A DNA stretch of 64,000 nucleotides from Taxillus chinensis (GCA_023512835.1 CM042091.1:47755284-47819283); one strand, 5' to 3'. Counted from the stretch's first letter, positions 45,651 to 60,400 are shown. Notes: a model not told the origin generated them from the sequence alone. Made by a program: numbers and translations.

Positions 45651-46900
45651 ATAGATGGTCAGATATCGAGTCAAATCTTCAAAGCCCTGTTAGATGCTTG
45701 GATGGCCTATTAAATGCTCGGATTCATGTTTGATGCTCGAATGAGATATCAGACACTTAGATGACATGTTTGATGTTTAGATTAGTTGTTAGATTTCCAA
45801 AGCCCTATCAGATGTTGTAGCTCCTAGTATTGTTTTAGAGTGTCGTCCTAAACGTTAGCCATTAGTTGACCATTTATCTATAATTTGAATACGATTTTAC
45901 TCATAACTTTTTTGTTTCATTAGAATTGAGCACGGTTAAAGGCGTTGATTCTCAAATTTAAGTTTTTTTGCTCATGGGACTGGTTCCTTGACATTTTAAA
46001 GAATATTTAAAAAAGTTATCAAAATTGCATATTTTGCATATTCATGGTTGTGATACTTTATTAGCCTGTAAAACTATACAACATGTGGAATGACACGAAA
46101 GAAATCAAAAGTAAGAATGTGTGTCCAACCCAGACAAAATAATATCCAACACTTATGCCATGGGCCATGCCACGGGTCGGGGTCAAGCCCGTTGTGGCTC
46201 TATCCTACCCTCCCCATCACTACTCCTTGTTGTTCAAACCTTTAAACAATAATCTCCCAAACTCTAATTTGACCCCACCTTTGCCCAAATGTAAGACATT
46301 TAATCCTCAAACATCATATTAATCAAAATTCCATCCATAATCCACAAGTTATACCATTAAAGTTCACAGTTCTCTAAGTCATATCTTAGTTACATGCAAA
46401 ACTTGTTTGTTCTAGATTTAATCTCTAATTCAAACTAACCATATATGTATTTAAAACCCTAAAAGAGATGAAAAATGATAGAATCACCTACTTTGAATAC
46501 TTTAGAAGTCATACTAGCTCACTGAAACTCTAAAAATACTTTAAAGTATCTAGTTTGTGCCTCTCTCTCTCTCTCTCTCTATCCTTTACGAACAGTTAAG
46601 TCTTTCTAAAGTGCAAAGAATTAAGAACTAACTCTCTTAAGATGACCTCCCTATTTATAAAGTCCTCCCCTCAAATAGACTTCATATCCGAGTTTCCTAT
46701 TTCAACTAAAACTCTTCTTTTTAAGTCTAAAGAAAACCAAAACACCCTTAATTAATTAAATCCTGAATTTTCATTAAATAGCAACATGATTAATCCCTCA
46801 AATAACTTAATTGATTATTTTACCCTTTATTTTACCACTAGAAATTACTATAATATCCTTAAGTCATCCAAACTCCAACTAAAGCTTACTTATAGTTGAA
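45651..46900. other. Intergenic, degenerate repeats and LTR-like sequence
   Basis: 45651-45830 holds loosely repeated GATGCTTGGATGGCC / GATGCTCGAATGAG units. 46100-46900 has no frame and reads like antisense LTR leader sequence, including a (CT)n run at about 46561-46581. No gene seen. Confidence 0.4.
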
Positions 46901-46903
46901 ATT

Positions 46904-48560
46904 GTTACATCCCATATTCTAACCTGAAGAAATCGGTTAGTAACTCCTCCAGGCACACACCAGTGGGACAAAGGGGTAGATTAACAAACCACATAATAAG
47001 GGAAAATATAGCATGGGTGTTGCCTCAACCTGCTCAATATCTCAAGTAAAGTAAACGTACAGGCATATTCACATTCAATTAAATTCTATATCAATATGTA
47101 GTTCTCATATTTATTTAAAACCTCATATAAAATTATTATCTCACGAGTTATATCACATTTATAGCAAAAATGTTTTAAACTAATCCCACTATAGGAATAA
47201 TAATTCAAAACGGTACAGGAAAAATTAAATAAAGAAGCCTCTTAGCAGGGTCTTTATCGCGGGTAGATCCACCCAACTTTGGTAGGCACCCGAAATCAAA
47301 ACAATTATAATATGAGAGGTGAGCAATTACAACTAAGTAAGAATCGTGTATCCCAAATCCTTTCCAATGTTCCTAACCTCTACATGAAACATGTATATAT
47401 GTACTCGTGTCTTTATTGCAAACAAATTATTATATTAAACATTTAAATTGTCCTCTCATCTGAGTTATAACACATAACTCATACGAAACTTGAAACATGT
47501 CACACATGCTACCTTAACCTTAACCATACATTTTACCTCAATTTGGCCACACAAGCTACCTCAACTTAGCCACACATGAACTCGAATCATAAGGCACATC
47601 TCAAATAATTTATATACAGCATAACATACAAACTTCAAATATAACTCATCACAATAAAAACATTCCTCAAAGTAAACATCTTTTTGTAGTATAAAATATA
47701 ACTCATGGTCTCAGTTCTTCATAGTATAAAACACAACTCAAGCAAATATCTTATTTACCAAGCAACATATATACATATATTTTAGTACAAATTGTATTTT
47801 AACACAACATTTCAATAATAATGCCCATAAACTCATTTTCCCTCACCTTTAAGACATAAATTAGTAAAACATATTAATAACAGTACTCGTGAGCTCCTTC
47901 CTTAAGCACAATGTTTATTTAAGTCCCTAAATGGTCCTTAAGGCCCCCAAAAATCACCCAACTCAAACGGAGCAAAATAACATGTCAGACAGTGACCAAC
48001 CGATTTTTGCTCATCTTTACATCAACACTGCACTGTCGGCTGTGACATTCCAAACCGGCCGTGACTGATCCTCTTAAACCGTTGAAATGCCTTTGTCAGA
48101 TGCAACAAAGACTCACCAGTCGTGATCGATTACACTATCCACATTAAAAATTGCTTTGTCGATTGTGGCAAACGAACTCTCATTCGCGGCTGGTTGACAA
48201 CTGTTGTCGTCTTCATCTTTGCAATGTGTTCTACAACTTGTGGCACCCCAAGTCGGTTCCTTACCCAGAAAATTGACATCTAAACACCTAAAATGCTCAA
48301 ACAATCATCCTAAACTCACCCAGATGCATTATAATCGCATTATAACAAATTCTCAAGTCAACATTCATAAACATGACTATATATATATATATATGAATTA
48401 TATATATGTATATATAACAATCATGAATTCTACCTTTAAAACAACAAAATCTCTCCTTAGAATGCAACAGACATATTAGAATAGGTGAGAAGTATGAATT
48501 CCTACCTCAATTACACAACGAATTAAGCCCAAATCATGATTCATCTCCCTCTTCTTCTTT
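46904..48560 (-). mobile_element. Antisense gypsy-like LTR sequence
   Basis: Starts near TGTTACATCCCATATTC. It contains a block resembling the reverse of LTR sequence (CTCTTAGCAGGGTC, GGTAGGCACCCG, GAGAGGTGAGCAATTAC), then many ACATAACTCA-type repeats and GCCGTGACTGATCC words. Termini and target duplication were not established. A (TA)n run lies at 48378-48416. Confidence 0.4.
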
Positions 48561-49379
48561 CTTTAGGTTTTACAACAAGTTGTTATCTTGTTACCTTCAC
48601 ATATTCATTGAAAGCTTTAGGCTTGTTAAATCCTGTCAGCGACTTTCTCTATTGGTGAAGTCATACTATATTGTCTTACTTCATCCCCTGATTATACTTT
48701 TAGTATGAAACCCTTGTCAGTCAGGCAATCTTTTTACCTAACTGTAGAGTTTGATAGTTCGAGTACAAATCCATTGCCAAATAAACTCTATGTTTAGAGT
48801 TATCATAGTCCATAAAGTCTGTATCCGAAACCACTATCAAATAAACGTGATATATGAACTTCATTACGATGGTCTAAATGTCAGACACCATTATGTTAGA
48901 TCTGTTCAGATGGGTTACTCCCCTTTATTTTTGGAGCAAGAAGATAGGACTAAATTGTCCGTGGAATCAATAATATTCTGTCCCAAATCATTTTCTAGAA
49001 AAGTACTTTTGTACTGAAATCATAAAAGTTTTTCTGAAAGAAAATAAAAAAAAATAAAAAAGGCATATAATAAAAGAATTTCGATTTGGAGTTAAAATTC
49101 AATTATTCGAATGACATGCTTATAAATCATCAGCGGCGGATTGAATAGTAATACTCGGCATCCGGCTTTTACCGATTAGATAATTGAGTATAACGATAAG
49201 AGGGGTTCCGGAAACCCCACCGGAAAAACGAGCAAGACCCAATGAATCAACGAAACGAAGCTTCATCCATGCCATGAATTGATGACCGCGGCCTCAAGCT
49301 AGCGTAGATACGCCGTCTGCAAATACATCCCTCGCCTTTGGTTTTCGTTTTTGTTTGCTGGGGTTCAGATTCAGAGAAA
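48561..49379. other. Spacer upstream of the LWD-like frame
   Basis: No gene seen in 48561-49050. 49110-49379 becomes more GC-balanced and may hold the former promoter and 5' UTR. A TATA box cannot be assigned with confidence. Confidence 0.4.
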
Positions 49380-50516
49380 ATGGGAGGGGAGCAGGGACCC
49401 GCAGAAGCAGGACGCATCGGATGAACAGCAGAAGCGGTCGGAGATCTCTACACGTACGAGGCGCCGTGGCACGTGTACGCGATGAACTGGAGCGTCCGAC
49501 GAGACAAGAAGTACCGGCTGGCGATCGGCAGCATGGTGGAGCACCTCCCGAACAGGGTGGAGATCGATGCAGCTGGACGACTCCAACGGCGAGATCGATC
49601 CGATCCGGACCTAACCTTCGACCACCCTTACCCTCCGACCAAGATCATCTTCGTCCCCGACAAGGAGTGCCAGAAACCCGACCTCCTCGCCACCTCCAGC
49701 GACTTCCTCCGCCTCTGGCGCGTCACCGACACCCCCTCCTCCGACGATGGTTCCTCTTCCTCCTCCAGACTCCTCCTCCGACCCTTCCTCCCACCACCGC
49801 CGCGGCCGCCAAGTCAGCCAGCGCGGCGTCGAGCTCAGGTGTCTCCTCAACGGCAACAAGAACACCGAGTTCTGCGGGCCCATAACCTCCTTCGACTGGA
49901 ACGAGGCCGAGCCCCGCCGAATCGGCACTTGCAGCATCGACACCACCTGCACCATCTGGGACATCGAGCGCGAGGTGGTCGACACCCAGCTCATTGCACA
50001 CGACAAGGAGGTCTACGACATCGCCTGGGGCGGCGCCGGCGTGTTCGCCTCCGTCTCTGGGGACGGCTCCGTCAGGGTTTTCGACTTGAGGGACAAGGAG
50101 CACTCCACCATCATCTACGAAAGTTCCGAGGCGGAGGCCGACACCCCCTGGTTCGCCTCGGTTGGAACAAGCAGGACCCCAGGTACATGGCCACCATCAT
50201 CATGAACAGCGCCAAGGTCGTCGTCCTCGACATCCGCTTCCCCACCCTCCCCGTCGTTGAGCTCCAGAGGCACCAGTCTTGTGTCAACTCCATTGCCTGG
50301 GCGCCTCACAGTTCTTGCCACATCTGCACCGCCGAGGACGACATGCAGGCCCTCATCTGGGACTTGTCTTCCATGGCCCAGCCCGTTGAGGGCGGATTGG
50401 ACCCCATTCTAGCCTACACTGCCGGTGCTGAAATCGAGCAACTCCAGTGGTCTTCTTCTCAGCCCGATTGGGTTGCCATTAACTTCTCAACCAAGCTTCA
50501 GATATTGAGGGTTTGA
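49380..50516 (+). pseudogene. LWD1/LWD2-like WD40 protein, intronless, broken by small indels
   Basis: The family (LIGHT-REGULATED WD, related to TTG1/AN11) supports circadian clock gene activation in plants. Conserved pieces cover the whole protein: QDASDEQQKRSEI near 49410, [131 protein letters not shown] and LQILRV at the end. No single frame contains them all: I see an extra base near 49405, two near 49452, one near 49573 followed by a loss near 49603, another shift between about 49790 and 49830, and a lost C near 50147. Substitutions at usually fixed positions (CTAEDD, GTCSID) support decay, but unpolished sequencing is an alternative explanation. Confidence 0.8.
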
Positions 50517-52785
50517 GCTTTCTTTTCTTTTTATGACTATTATTTATTGACGGTACAAACCCACCCCACCAGGAATGAACTAGTTTTACTATCTGCATTT
50601 TGTGTTTTCTCACGGGTTTATCGTGTCCATTTTTATGCCTACTTTTACTCTCTGCTCTCCCAAGAGCTATTATTGCTACTACTTACTCGCTGCCGTTTTT
50701 CTTTCTTGTCTAGTATGTATGATAATTATTTATGCTTCTCTTTCTTCTGCGATATTTGTTATGGTTGTTCATTTGAGACTAGATGAAACAGCTGAGATAA
50801 GCTAGTGTAGGCTGAGAAACTGCCAAATGTTTGGCACCAAAAGATAGAATATAAAATGAGATCTGCTTATGCTGAACTCAAGGGGAAAACTCTTTTTTTT
50901 GTTTTTGCTTTTAATTTCTCTGTTCTTGTTGCTTATGGTATGGGTAGAGTTTAACATCAACAAACACATTGGTGTTACTTCAGTTATGTTATGATCTTTT
51001 AGACATGACTTTAGCTTTTGGTCTTGTTGGTTATTACTCCAATGAGTAGGGTACATACTACATACCCAAAGTTTTGAACGATACAACTGTCCAGTGTTAA
51101 TGAGGAAGTGAAATGGGAGCAGAAGAGGAATTGAAGGATTAGATATTATAAGTAATGAATAGAAGAGAGAGAAAAGACAAGGACTCCTAATTTATTGAAT
51201 CAACTCTCACTTCACACTGATAGTTATGATATCCCTGCAACAAACCAGCAAATTCCTAACTGCAATGTACAAGGAAATATGCAACTTTCATCAGAGTGAC
51301 TGCACAAAATATGCATATCAGAGACCATTTTGTTGGTGGAATGGCCTTCAACATCGTTAGGACTTAGGAGTAATCTGGTTAATCAAATTGTTGTCTGTTC
51401 TTATAAAGATGGGAGAGTTACAATTACTAAGTATTGTGATGGAGAACATAATTTTCCAAAATCCAATGTCTGATCATCATTGATGGTTCTTATTAAAAAA
51501 AATCATCATTGTTGGTTTGGTTAGAATTCTATTCTTTTTTTTTGGGTCATTGCTCAAGGTTCCGGAGGAGGATTTCTTTTATTAGCCTTCCCCTTAACTC
51601 TAGGCCTCCTTCATAGTGGCTGGGCTAGGAAAAGGCAAAGTTGGGTGGCTGGGTCATTTTCTTCATTACTCATTGATTGCATAGTGACTGAAGTTTATTG
51701 ACCCAATATACCTTCTTGTTTTGGGTTGCCTATAGCTGGCTCGAAAAATGAGTTAATATACATTGGCAGCGGTCACCATACAATCAACGAATCATGAAAA
51801 ATTAATCAGACTCCAATACAATTTTGGGGCTTTATCATTTCTTGCGTCTAATGCTTGTGATGATATCCCTTGGCTTGTCCCTAGAATTACAGACTGAGAC
51901 AGTCACATTGTTTTTTTGGTGTGCCAATTACTTTCCTTCTAGTCTGCTTCCTGCTTGCTTGAGTTGTTGCTGTGTTGAATCTGAGAAGTAAAATCCTTAT
52001 TGAATATATTCATTGCTTACCATGGTTGTTCTGTTTGGTTTAACCCTTTTTAAGGGCATCAAGGATCCCTAAATGCAATACCAAAAGAAATAATATTTGA
52101 ACTTTATAATGAAAATGATACTGTAGGGCTGGTCGGAGTTGCCATCTCAGCCCGATGTTCTTCCGACAGTCCTGCAATGAAATAATCTTATCTTTGAAAA
52201 GGTAAGATAAATCCCAGTGAAATATTTGATCTAGATTTAATACTACATGAATCCGGCTCGATCTAAATTTTGTTTGCTCTTCAGATTTACATTTTGGCAC
52301 AAGTGGTCATTTCCCTTGTGAAGAAATGTTCAAAATTCAAGAGTGCCATATCAAAAAATTTCTTTTTTGCTTAGTACAGTTTGAGTTGCAACACTTTTAT
52401 ACCTTTTCACTAATGAATCGAGCTGTTTCTTTGACGATGAGCTTAGCTATAAAGTCGACTCTGCACATCGCACGTCTTTTTGTGTGCTAACAATTATTGT
52501 GCAAACACAGTATTTGGGTCCTGCAAGTTTGCCTGATCTTCAACTCCCTTGGATCTTACTCCATTCCAGGCTATTATACTATTTTTTTTTTTGGTCCGAC
52601 CTATCCCCCATTCGTCTTACCTTTTGATGGTCGATGATACCGTTGGCATCACGAGAACTGAAGATGCATTATGATAAGACTCATCTTCCAATCCTCATGC
52701 GAATAAACCATCTACAAGCAATTTTGAGTTCATGTGTCCATTTCGCCGCACCTTAGCTCTTATCGTCACATGTGCAGTCTTGGCC
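50517..52785. other. Downstream intergenic region
   Basis: The first 300 bp are T-rich and would be the 3' UTR of the WD40 gene. No further gene or element boundary is recognised to 52785; the short open frames have no family resemblance. Confidence 0.4.
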
Positions 52786-53407
52786 AGCATAACCATCTCC
52801 AACTCATTATTCTCTCTTAGTGTAACTTTTACAGAGCAATTTTCATTTATCATCTCTAACTCATTACATTAAATCTTACTTTATAAAGCATATTCTCACT
52901 CAAAAATAGCATATTTTTTCTTTTTTTATGTTAAAATTTTTATTTTACTGGCCTCTCCCACCTCCAGGCTGGCCACTGGTGTAGCCGTCACTCAGCCCCC
53001 GTCTGGCCATTGCCCCTGCCCTAGTCTGGCCATAGACCAGCCCCAGCCCCAGTGCCAGTCTGGCCATCGCCCCAGCTGTTGTCTGGCCATCTCCCATCCC
53101 AGTCCGGGCGTCGCCTCAATTTGGCATCGCCCCAGCCTTAATCCCAATTTAACCATCCCCTGTTTAGCTGTTGCCCCAGCCCCAGCCATTTCACCAGTCC
53201 CGTAACCCCAATCCGGTACATGCGTGACGCAGCATCATAGCAAATGCAAAAAAAAAAGGAAAGATAGCGCAGAAACAGTGTTGTACAGTACTGTAGTGAA
53301 CGCTAAAAATGAAATCGTGACGCTAAAATCGTGTTTAGCGCTTTGGAGACCTATTTTGATGTATTTGTGCTATATTTGACGCTTTAGCATCGTGGTTGGA
53401 GATGGCC
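52786..53407. mobile_element. MITE with a GC-rich minisatellite core
   Basis: Ends are CCATCTCCAAC (about 52790) and GTTGGAGATGG (ending about 53403), an 11-bp inverted repeat. The left arm (TCATTACATTAAATCTTACT) resembles the element at 6316-6716, so they belong to one family. The core (52955-53215) is a degenerate tandem array of GTCTGGCCATCGCCCCAGCC-like units. No reading frame is credible. Target duplication is not clear. Confidence 0.6.
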
Positions 53408-56400
53408 AAATGATTTCACTTCTTTAACACATTTATGCTCAAGTGACACGATGAGCCTCTTGTTCGGGCTTATATACGGGATATAGTGTATGAGTAAATA
53501 GCGCAGGATATTTTTATTGATGTTAAATTAATATTATTTTTTTTTAAAAAATTATTCATTAATCTAATGGCTGGTAGAATATTGTTGTACGGATTATTTA
53601 TATAATGTATCTGTTAATTGTTTTGAAATATTATTTTTATTTTATTTTTACGTGTAAAAAGTTATTCTTTTAACTTTAATTCTAATTTTTTTTATTAAAA
53701 TAATATTTCTGAAAAAAAATTCTCTGTTTTTTCCTCTCTTTTCATTTATATTTTCTTCACCGGATATAAATGAAGAGTAAATAGAAAAGGAGATGAAGTG
53801 TGTGGTGGAGGCTTTTTTTTGGGCTTTGGCTCTGTAATTGTGAAAATGTAGAACGCTCTTGGAGATGTTTTTTCTTATTTATAAGAAAATCTTAAGTTCC
53901 CTCGTATTTACTATTTGAAAATAAAGAAGCCAACGGGAAATATTCTTGGTAAAAAAAATTACAGGAATTTTTTTTTTAAATAATTATGTGGCCAATTTTT
54001 TCAGTATGTAATTTTATTTCTCACCTGTTTTTTTTGTTCCTATTTTATGTTTTTTAATTTTCTTAGAATTTCTTCGGTTAAAAAATTGTCATTCGATTTT
54101 GTTTGAATTTGATTGCCTTTGATCATCATAAAAAAATTTGAAAAACATAAAAATAAAAATAAAAGACTAGAGTTGTCAGCAAAACAAGGGGTCTATATTA
54201 TAAAAGGTTAGATTTAGGAGTATAATCATGTGTGGTGAACAATTAATGTCGTTATAATCTCAAATTTTGGTATCTATTTTGATTGTGTAAAGTTTTATTT
54301 AAAAGAAACATTTCAAGCAACAAGAATATGATAACATTTCTTGAACATTATGATTCTTTAGCAAATGTTTGAAACGATAATTTTTTTTGTTGTTCCGAGA
54401 AAAAATTTTTTTTAGAAAAAAAAAAAGGAAAAAAAGAAAGTCACTTAAGCATCTAGGATATAAAAATTATAAATTTAAACTTGTTTTTACTTGATCCTTT
54501 GAAACAAGAAGAAAAATAGATATTATACTAAAGCATTTAAATGTTTTAATTTTTTTTGCCTTTTTCTTCTGTTTTTTTTTTCAAAACAAAAGTGCTTGTA
54601 TTTTTTTTTGACAAACACTTATTAGATATCATGTTAAATACGTCAAACAAATGAAATGAACTTTTAATAAAATTAATAAAAACTAAAGCAATTACTTTAT
54701 TTAAAAGAAAGATTCAATGAAAGAAAATGTTATCATTATTGGAAACAACTTCAATCATTCTTCAAGGTGCATTAAGGAGAGTTTATCAATTTAGAAGATC
54801 TAAACAATTTGAACAAGAAGTTTCATGAGGAGACAAGGTGATCCATACTTTCAAGTTGTATTTATAAGACCTTAAACTCTAAAAGAAGTTATGCCAAATG
54901 AGAAGGGAAAATTTAATAGGAAGGATTTGGATTACTATATTAAGGAAGAAAAGAGGTAAGTTAAGCTTGCCAAGAAAGCATTGCATATAGTTTATAATTC
55001 TATTGATAATAATAAGTTCATAGAAATTCCAAATTAGGACGGACACATTATTAATTTTTTTTACTAGGCCTCTACTAATAAGCATTGTTAGAGTTAAACT
55101 AATCGCATTGACACATTGACGTACACCTTGAAAGTATGCAGGGTTTGATCACGTAAATTGATTGTATTTTTGATCTTATACCTAATCATAGCATGCTCCC
55201 ATATGTTCAAAAAACACTACGACTAATCATATGTTTGATCATACTCCTTATCGTATGCTTAATCGTACACCACACGCAAATCCTCAAAAGTCCCTTTCTT
55301 CAATCCAATAAGATGTTTGTATGAGTTTCAATCCCTTATACAAGCTCACTTAGTTAAGATCACTTGAGATTATTTATATACACAAGGCCTCCATGCTACT
55401 TTTGCTTGCACAAAGACCGGTTGATAGTAATTATAACACACTCTATTCAATAAGAATAACAATATTCGTAACATTTGACTTATTTTAATCTTTTAATTCT
55501 TTTGCAATGCTTTGTTATACTCTTTTTGGTTCAACACTTAACACTTTATAAATGATATAATGAATAAGGTGAAAAGGCTTTTGGAGAATTATTTGGACTT
55601 AATACTATTCATGTTGACTAATTCATAGCTTGTTAAACTTGAATTCAAAATGCATTATAAACATCATTTTGAATAAGTTTTTCGGAGTAAACATTTTAAA
55701 TAAAGTCAACTTAGTTTGAGTTAGTCTTATGAGTAGCACTCTAAATGCTCTGAATGAAAGTTTTTTTGAAAATACTTTTGGAAATTTCATATGCTTATTG
55801 AAATGCTTTATGATGGCTTGTGTAGAGTTATTGTTTTGAATGCTTTAGTTTGAGCTCTTTTTTAAAAATTTAAAACATGTTAAATAAAATTTCTTTCTAA
55901 GTAATCGTTTGGAGAACCTTTTTTGTATTGAAATCCACAAGCATTCTAAATAACTTTTCAAAATAACATGACTCTCTAAATAATGGTAATGGGTCTAATA
56001 GCCACAACTATTTAGAATAAATAGCAATAAAGTAATATTCAACTTGAAAATGAGATTTAACAATTACACAAAAATAAAAATAAAATAAAATATAGTTCAT
56101 TTGTTTCACATTAGGCTAAACTTATAGGATTACTTCACTAGGGTTATCGGGTGCAATTAAAATGCATTTCTTTTCTATATTTGGGGAAACATATATAAAA
56201 CCATCAAATTTAGAGGGGAAACAAAATATGCAACTAGTGAATGGATTTATCCAATTTGAACTCATTGGGTCGAGTAAACCAAGATTTAATATAAGTTTAG
56301 TATCCAATTTGGGTTTAAAACCGAACCACATAAGGCTGTTTAGTATTAGTTTTGATTCATGTATTTTTTTTATAATTTTGTTGAAGTTTGTATTAAATTG

Positions 56401-57426
56401 TAATTTAAAAATAATTTTTATTTTATATAAGAGAAAATATGTTTTAAAAATATTATATTTTTTAAGATTGGGTCACATAAAAATAAAAAAATAATATTTG
56501 ATGAGCTCAAGTGATAAAATAGATGAAAAGTATAAAAATATAAAAATATAAAAAATTATTTAAATCTTTCGACATAATTGAGTTTAAATTTAAAACAGAG
56601 AATAATTAGCAATAATTTTAAAAATAGCAACGAGATCCAAAGTTTTTAAAAAATAATTTAAAACTTTTATTATTTTTAAATTAGGATGATTCTACCTTAA
56701 ATTCATTGTTTTTAAAAATGGTACACCCCACTGGGGATACCAAACATATGCATAATAACTTGAACAAAAACTGGAATCCTAATATAGATCACTTGAAAGT
56801 TTGTTTACTTTATTAATAAAATATTTTATACATAAGTAATGAAATGTTTGTCTTGTTCATGAAATAATAAACCGTGTTAAAATTTAATATTAAAAACACT
56901 AATATTTAGCTGAAATATTAATTTACTTTACACAATTTATTTTGAATATTATTGATAAATTATAATGAGTAAAACAAATTTAGTGTTTACTCGAAGTAAC
57001 CGTGAAATAACCAGAAATTTATGTTTTTAGTCCAAATAAATTCATGTTTCATTGTATCCAACATGATTGCATCTATCGAAAAACAAGGAAAAATGCAACA
57101 TGGCCTCACCATGAATTATTTCTTTTTTTATTTAATAAAATTTTCTTTTTTTCAAGAAAAAAACAAACAAACAAATTAAAATTTGACCTCGGTCGGGTAA
57201 AAATTAAATTGGTGCTTCTTCTTTCTTCCTTTCGTTCTTTGGAATGAACATAGAATTTTACTAGTGTTTATTTAATCATTTTACAAACGAACAGTCAATG
57301 CAAATGGGCGCCCCTACATTTAAAATTGTCGGCTGTTGGTTCCATTTCAAAGGCGCCGACGGTTGCGGCTGCCGGAGAACGCAACCACCACCACAAGCAG
57401 TAGAGTAACAACAAGGATGGGTAACG
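53408..57426. other. AT-rich intergenic DNA
   Basis: About 4 kb without a supported gene. Poly(T)/poly(A) runs are frequent between 53500 and 54620. 56580-56720 contains ATTTTTAAAAATAAT-type inverted words like those near 27.5 kb, 40.6 kb and 60.2 kb, probably small MITE remains. The last 100 bp before 57427 become GC-richer and should be the promoter-proximal leader of the following gene. Confidence 0.45.
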
Positions 57427-60400
57427 ATGATGACGGTGATTCTCTCCCCCCTCAGCGACGAACAGGACCGATCCGATGTTGACGGAGTCGGTGGTTTCGC
57501 TTCCGATTTCTATCGGTCCGGCGCAGATTGGTCGGGGCTGTTGCCCGCATTTCAGTCCTCGGAAGAAGGCGAAGAGGAGGAGGAGCCCAGAATCACATCA
57601 CCCGATGGTGCCAAGAGGAGGAGACTGAAGCAGGCAAATCTCTTCCAGATGTGGGGGTTCCGAAATCCCAACACCAACGACGACAACACCCTTTCTCATA
57701 ATGAATCCTCCTCCTCGGATTGTCCCCCTCCTATGTCTTTCCGAAAAAAGCGAAGGGCCACCGCTGTTCCTGGTCTTCACCAACCCATCTCCTGCGGAGG
57801 AGGAGGAGAAGGAGGCAGTGGTCTCCATGATAACCTACCTCGTCCTTGCCCATTTTATAAGAAACTCCCTGGTAAATAATTCTGCAAATTTCTCACTTAG
57901 TTGTGGCCTTCCAACCCCATATTAGCCATTTTATTTTATTTTTACTTTTCCTTTGTTACATTTTGACGTTAGTCATGTTTTCAATTTACACATACATAAA
58001 ATTCAAAATATGAATTGAAAATACAAATCCGAAAATCCCAATCAAGGAATGCTTTGTGCACGGTCACTGTAATTTCTATGCTCCAAGAGTTTGTGTTTTT
58101 AAAGATTTCAACTTCATCTGTTCCTCACTCTAGAATCCAACATGGCTACCTATATATGAAAATATTTTGGGTACAAAATCGTCCATATCTGAATTCTTTG
58201 AGTTGCTCACAAATGAAGTGTTAAAAGGCAGACTTTGAGCATAAACCACAATACTTATGTATTTCTAGAGACCAAGCTATGTGCAGGGTGACTAATGGTT
58301 TCCAAGAAGAAAGAATGTTGCGGCAGGCAGTTAGCACTATGAAAAAGAAGAAACACGAAAATTTTGAGCCATGACATAGTTCAAAAAAAGAAAAAAAGTT
58401 GCAGTAGAACATACTTGGGAGTCACGGTTTTGGTTGGGGCAAAATAATGTAAACCAATATTAGACAAAAAATGAATAGATCCAAGGGAAGCCAAATATTA
58501 TAAACCACAGCATTGGAAACACTAATATAAGCAGCAAATCCGATATGTGCATCTTCTTAGGGCGAATATTAGCGCACTAGTAGGTTACGTTTCCAACTTT
58601 AACCCATACCTTCTGATTATGTAATGTAGGAACTCCTTTTTCTGTGGATGCATTCAGATACGGTAGTATTGAAGGATGTTTGGGATATTTCCTAAGCCAC
58701 TTTCACTCTGATCATTATGGTGGTCTTACCAAAGGATGGTCGTATGGTCCTATCTATTGCACTCCTCTCACTGCTCGCCTGCTTAGAATATGCCTCTACG
58801 TAAATTCATCGTACGCACTTCCTTCACTGACCAAGTGAAATACATATTTTATTTATATGGTTTTGGTCATATGCGCCTTCTTTTTGTTATATCAGTTTAT
58901 TCTCATTTCACAAGTAATCATATTAACTGGGGTTGCTTTGTATGCTTCTGTTTTGCAGATTTATTCATCCTTTGGAATTAGACACTGAATATGTCATTGA
59001 AGGAATCAAAATCACGATGCTAGAAGCTAATCACTGTCCAGGTGCATCCCTGATTCACTTCCGCCTACCAAATGGACAATCCTATTTGCATACTGGAGAT
59101 TTCAGGGCCTGTAAATCAATGCAAGCTTATCCCCTTCTCTCTAGGCAGAGAATAAATGTGCTTTATCTGGATACAACATATTGCAACCCCAAGTACAAGT
59201 GTGAAATCAAATTCCTATCTTTTTTATTATTTATTTATTTTTGCTTCATTCTACTTTATTGTTGGCTGGTACAATGTTTCAAAATACATGTAGCATTTTG
59301 TTTCAGGTTTCCTTCAAAAGAAGATGTCTTGAGCTTTGTTGTGAGGGTCACTACCAACTGCCTTAAGCGGCAACCCAGAACCCTTATCATTGTCGGGGCA
59401 TACAGCATTGGGAAGGAATGTGTTTATCTTGCTATTTCAGAGGCACTAGGGGTAACTGTTATATATGTGTGTCTCTCTCTCTGTGTGTGTGTGTGTATGT
59501 ATTCTTATTCATTGTTATTCACTTCCATAACTGAAACTGTATTTTTGCTTTTTAAACAACTGAGTGATATCAGGAGATGGGATGCAGGCCATGAATATGA
59601 TGATGTCATCTGAATATTATCCAAATTATATGGAATAATTGAGTTGAAAATAAATTCTTTCAAGCTCTTTCATTGAGAGAAATACAACTATATATATACA
59701 AGACAGGGAAAACCTAATTAGATAAGAACCCTCTAACCTAATTTACACTTATAATTGACATACATAATACATTTAAAATATAACCCAAGTACTTGTTTGA
59801 TTTGAAAACTTAAACTTTTTATGGCCCTTCGAATTTTATGTATGGAGTTTTTAACACAGCATTACTCTAACCATCTAATAAGAGCATGCAATAATCTGAG
59901 ACTGATTTCAAGGTTGAAACAGAAAGGATTGAGTACTAAATTCTACTAATGTAGCAGATTTTTCCTGAAGGTTAAAATATTCACAAATGCTTCAAGGAGG
60001 CGAATTCTGCAGTCTTTCGGATGGCCTTCACTTTCTAAGCGTCTCTGCTTTCACGGAAAGGATACACCTCTTCATGTTCTGCCCATATCCTCTTTGCGAT
60101 TTGAGGTCAGATTCTTAGGTCCTGTTTGATAACCTGAATTATTTTTGAAAATATAATTGTTTATAAAAATTATAAGTCCAGATAATTTTTACTACTTATA
60201 AATAGTTTTAAATTTATTAGGCTCACTATTTTTAAAAACAACCATGTTTTTAAAAATAATATCATTCTACCAAACACCCTCATAATTTTTCTTTTTGCAT
60301 TTCTCATTTTAAGATTCCTTCTCTATCACATTGATTGTTGTTTTTGTTATGCTGATACTTTATAAGAGCTTAAAGCAATACTTGAACACCTACAAGGATC

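Noticed and set aside
56162..56494. 110-residue open frame in AT-rich intergenic DNA
   Set aside because: No family resemblance, no splice or promoter context, composition follows the AT-rich background.
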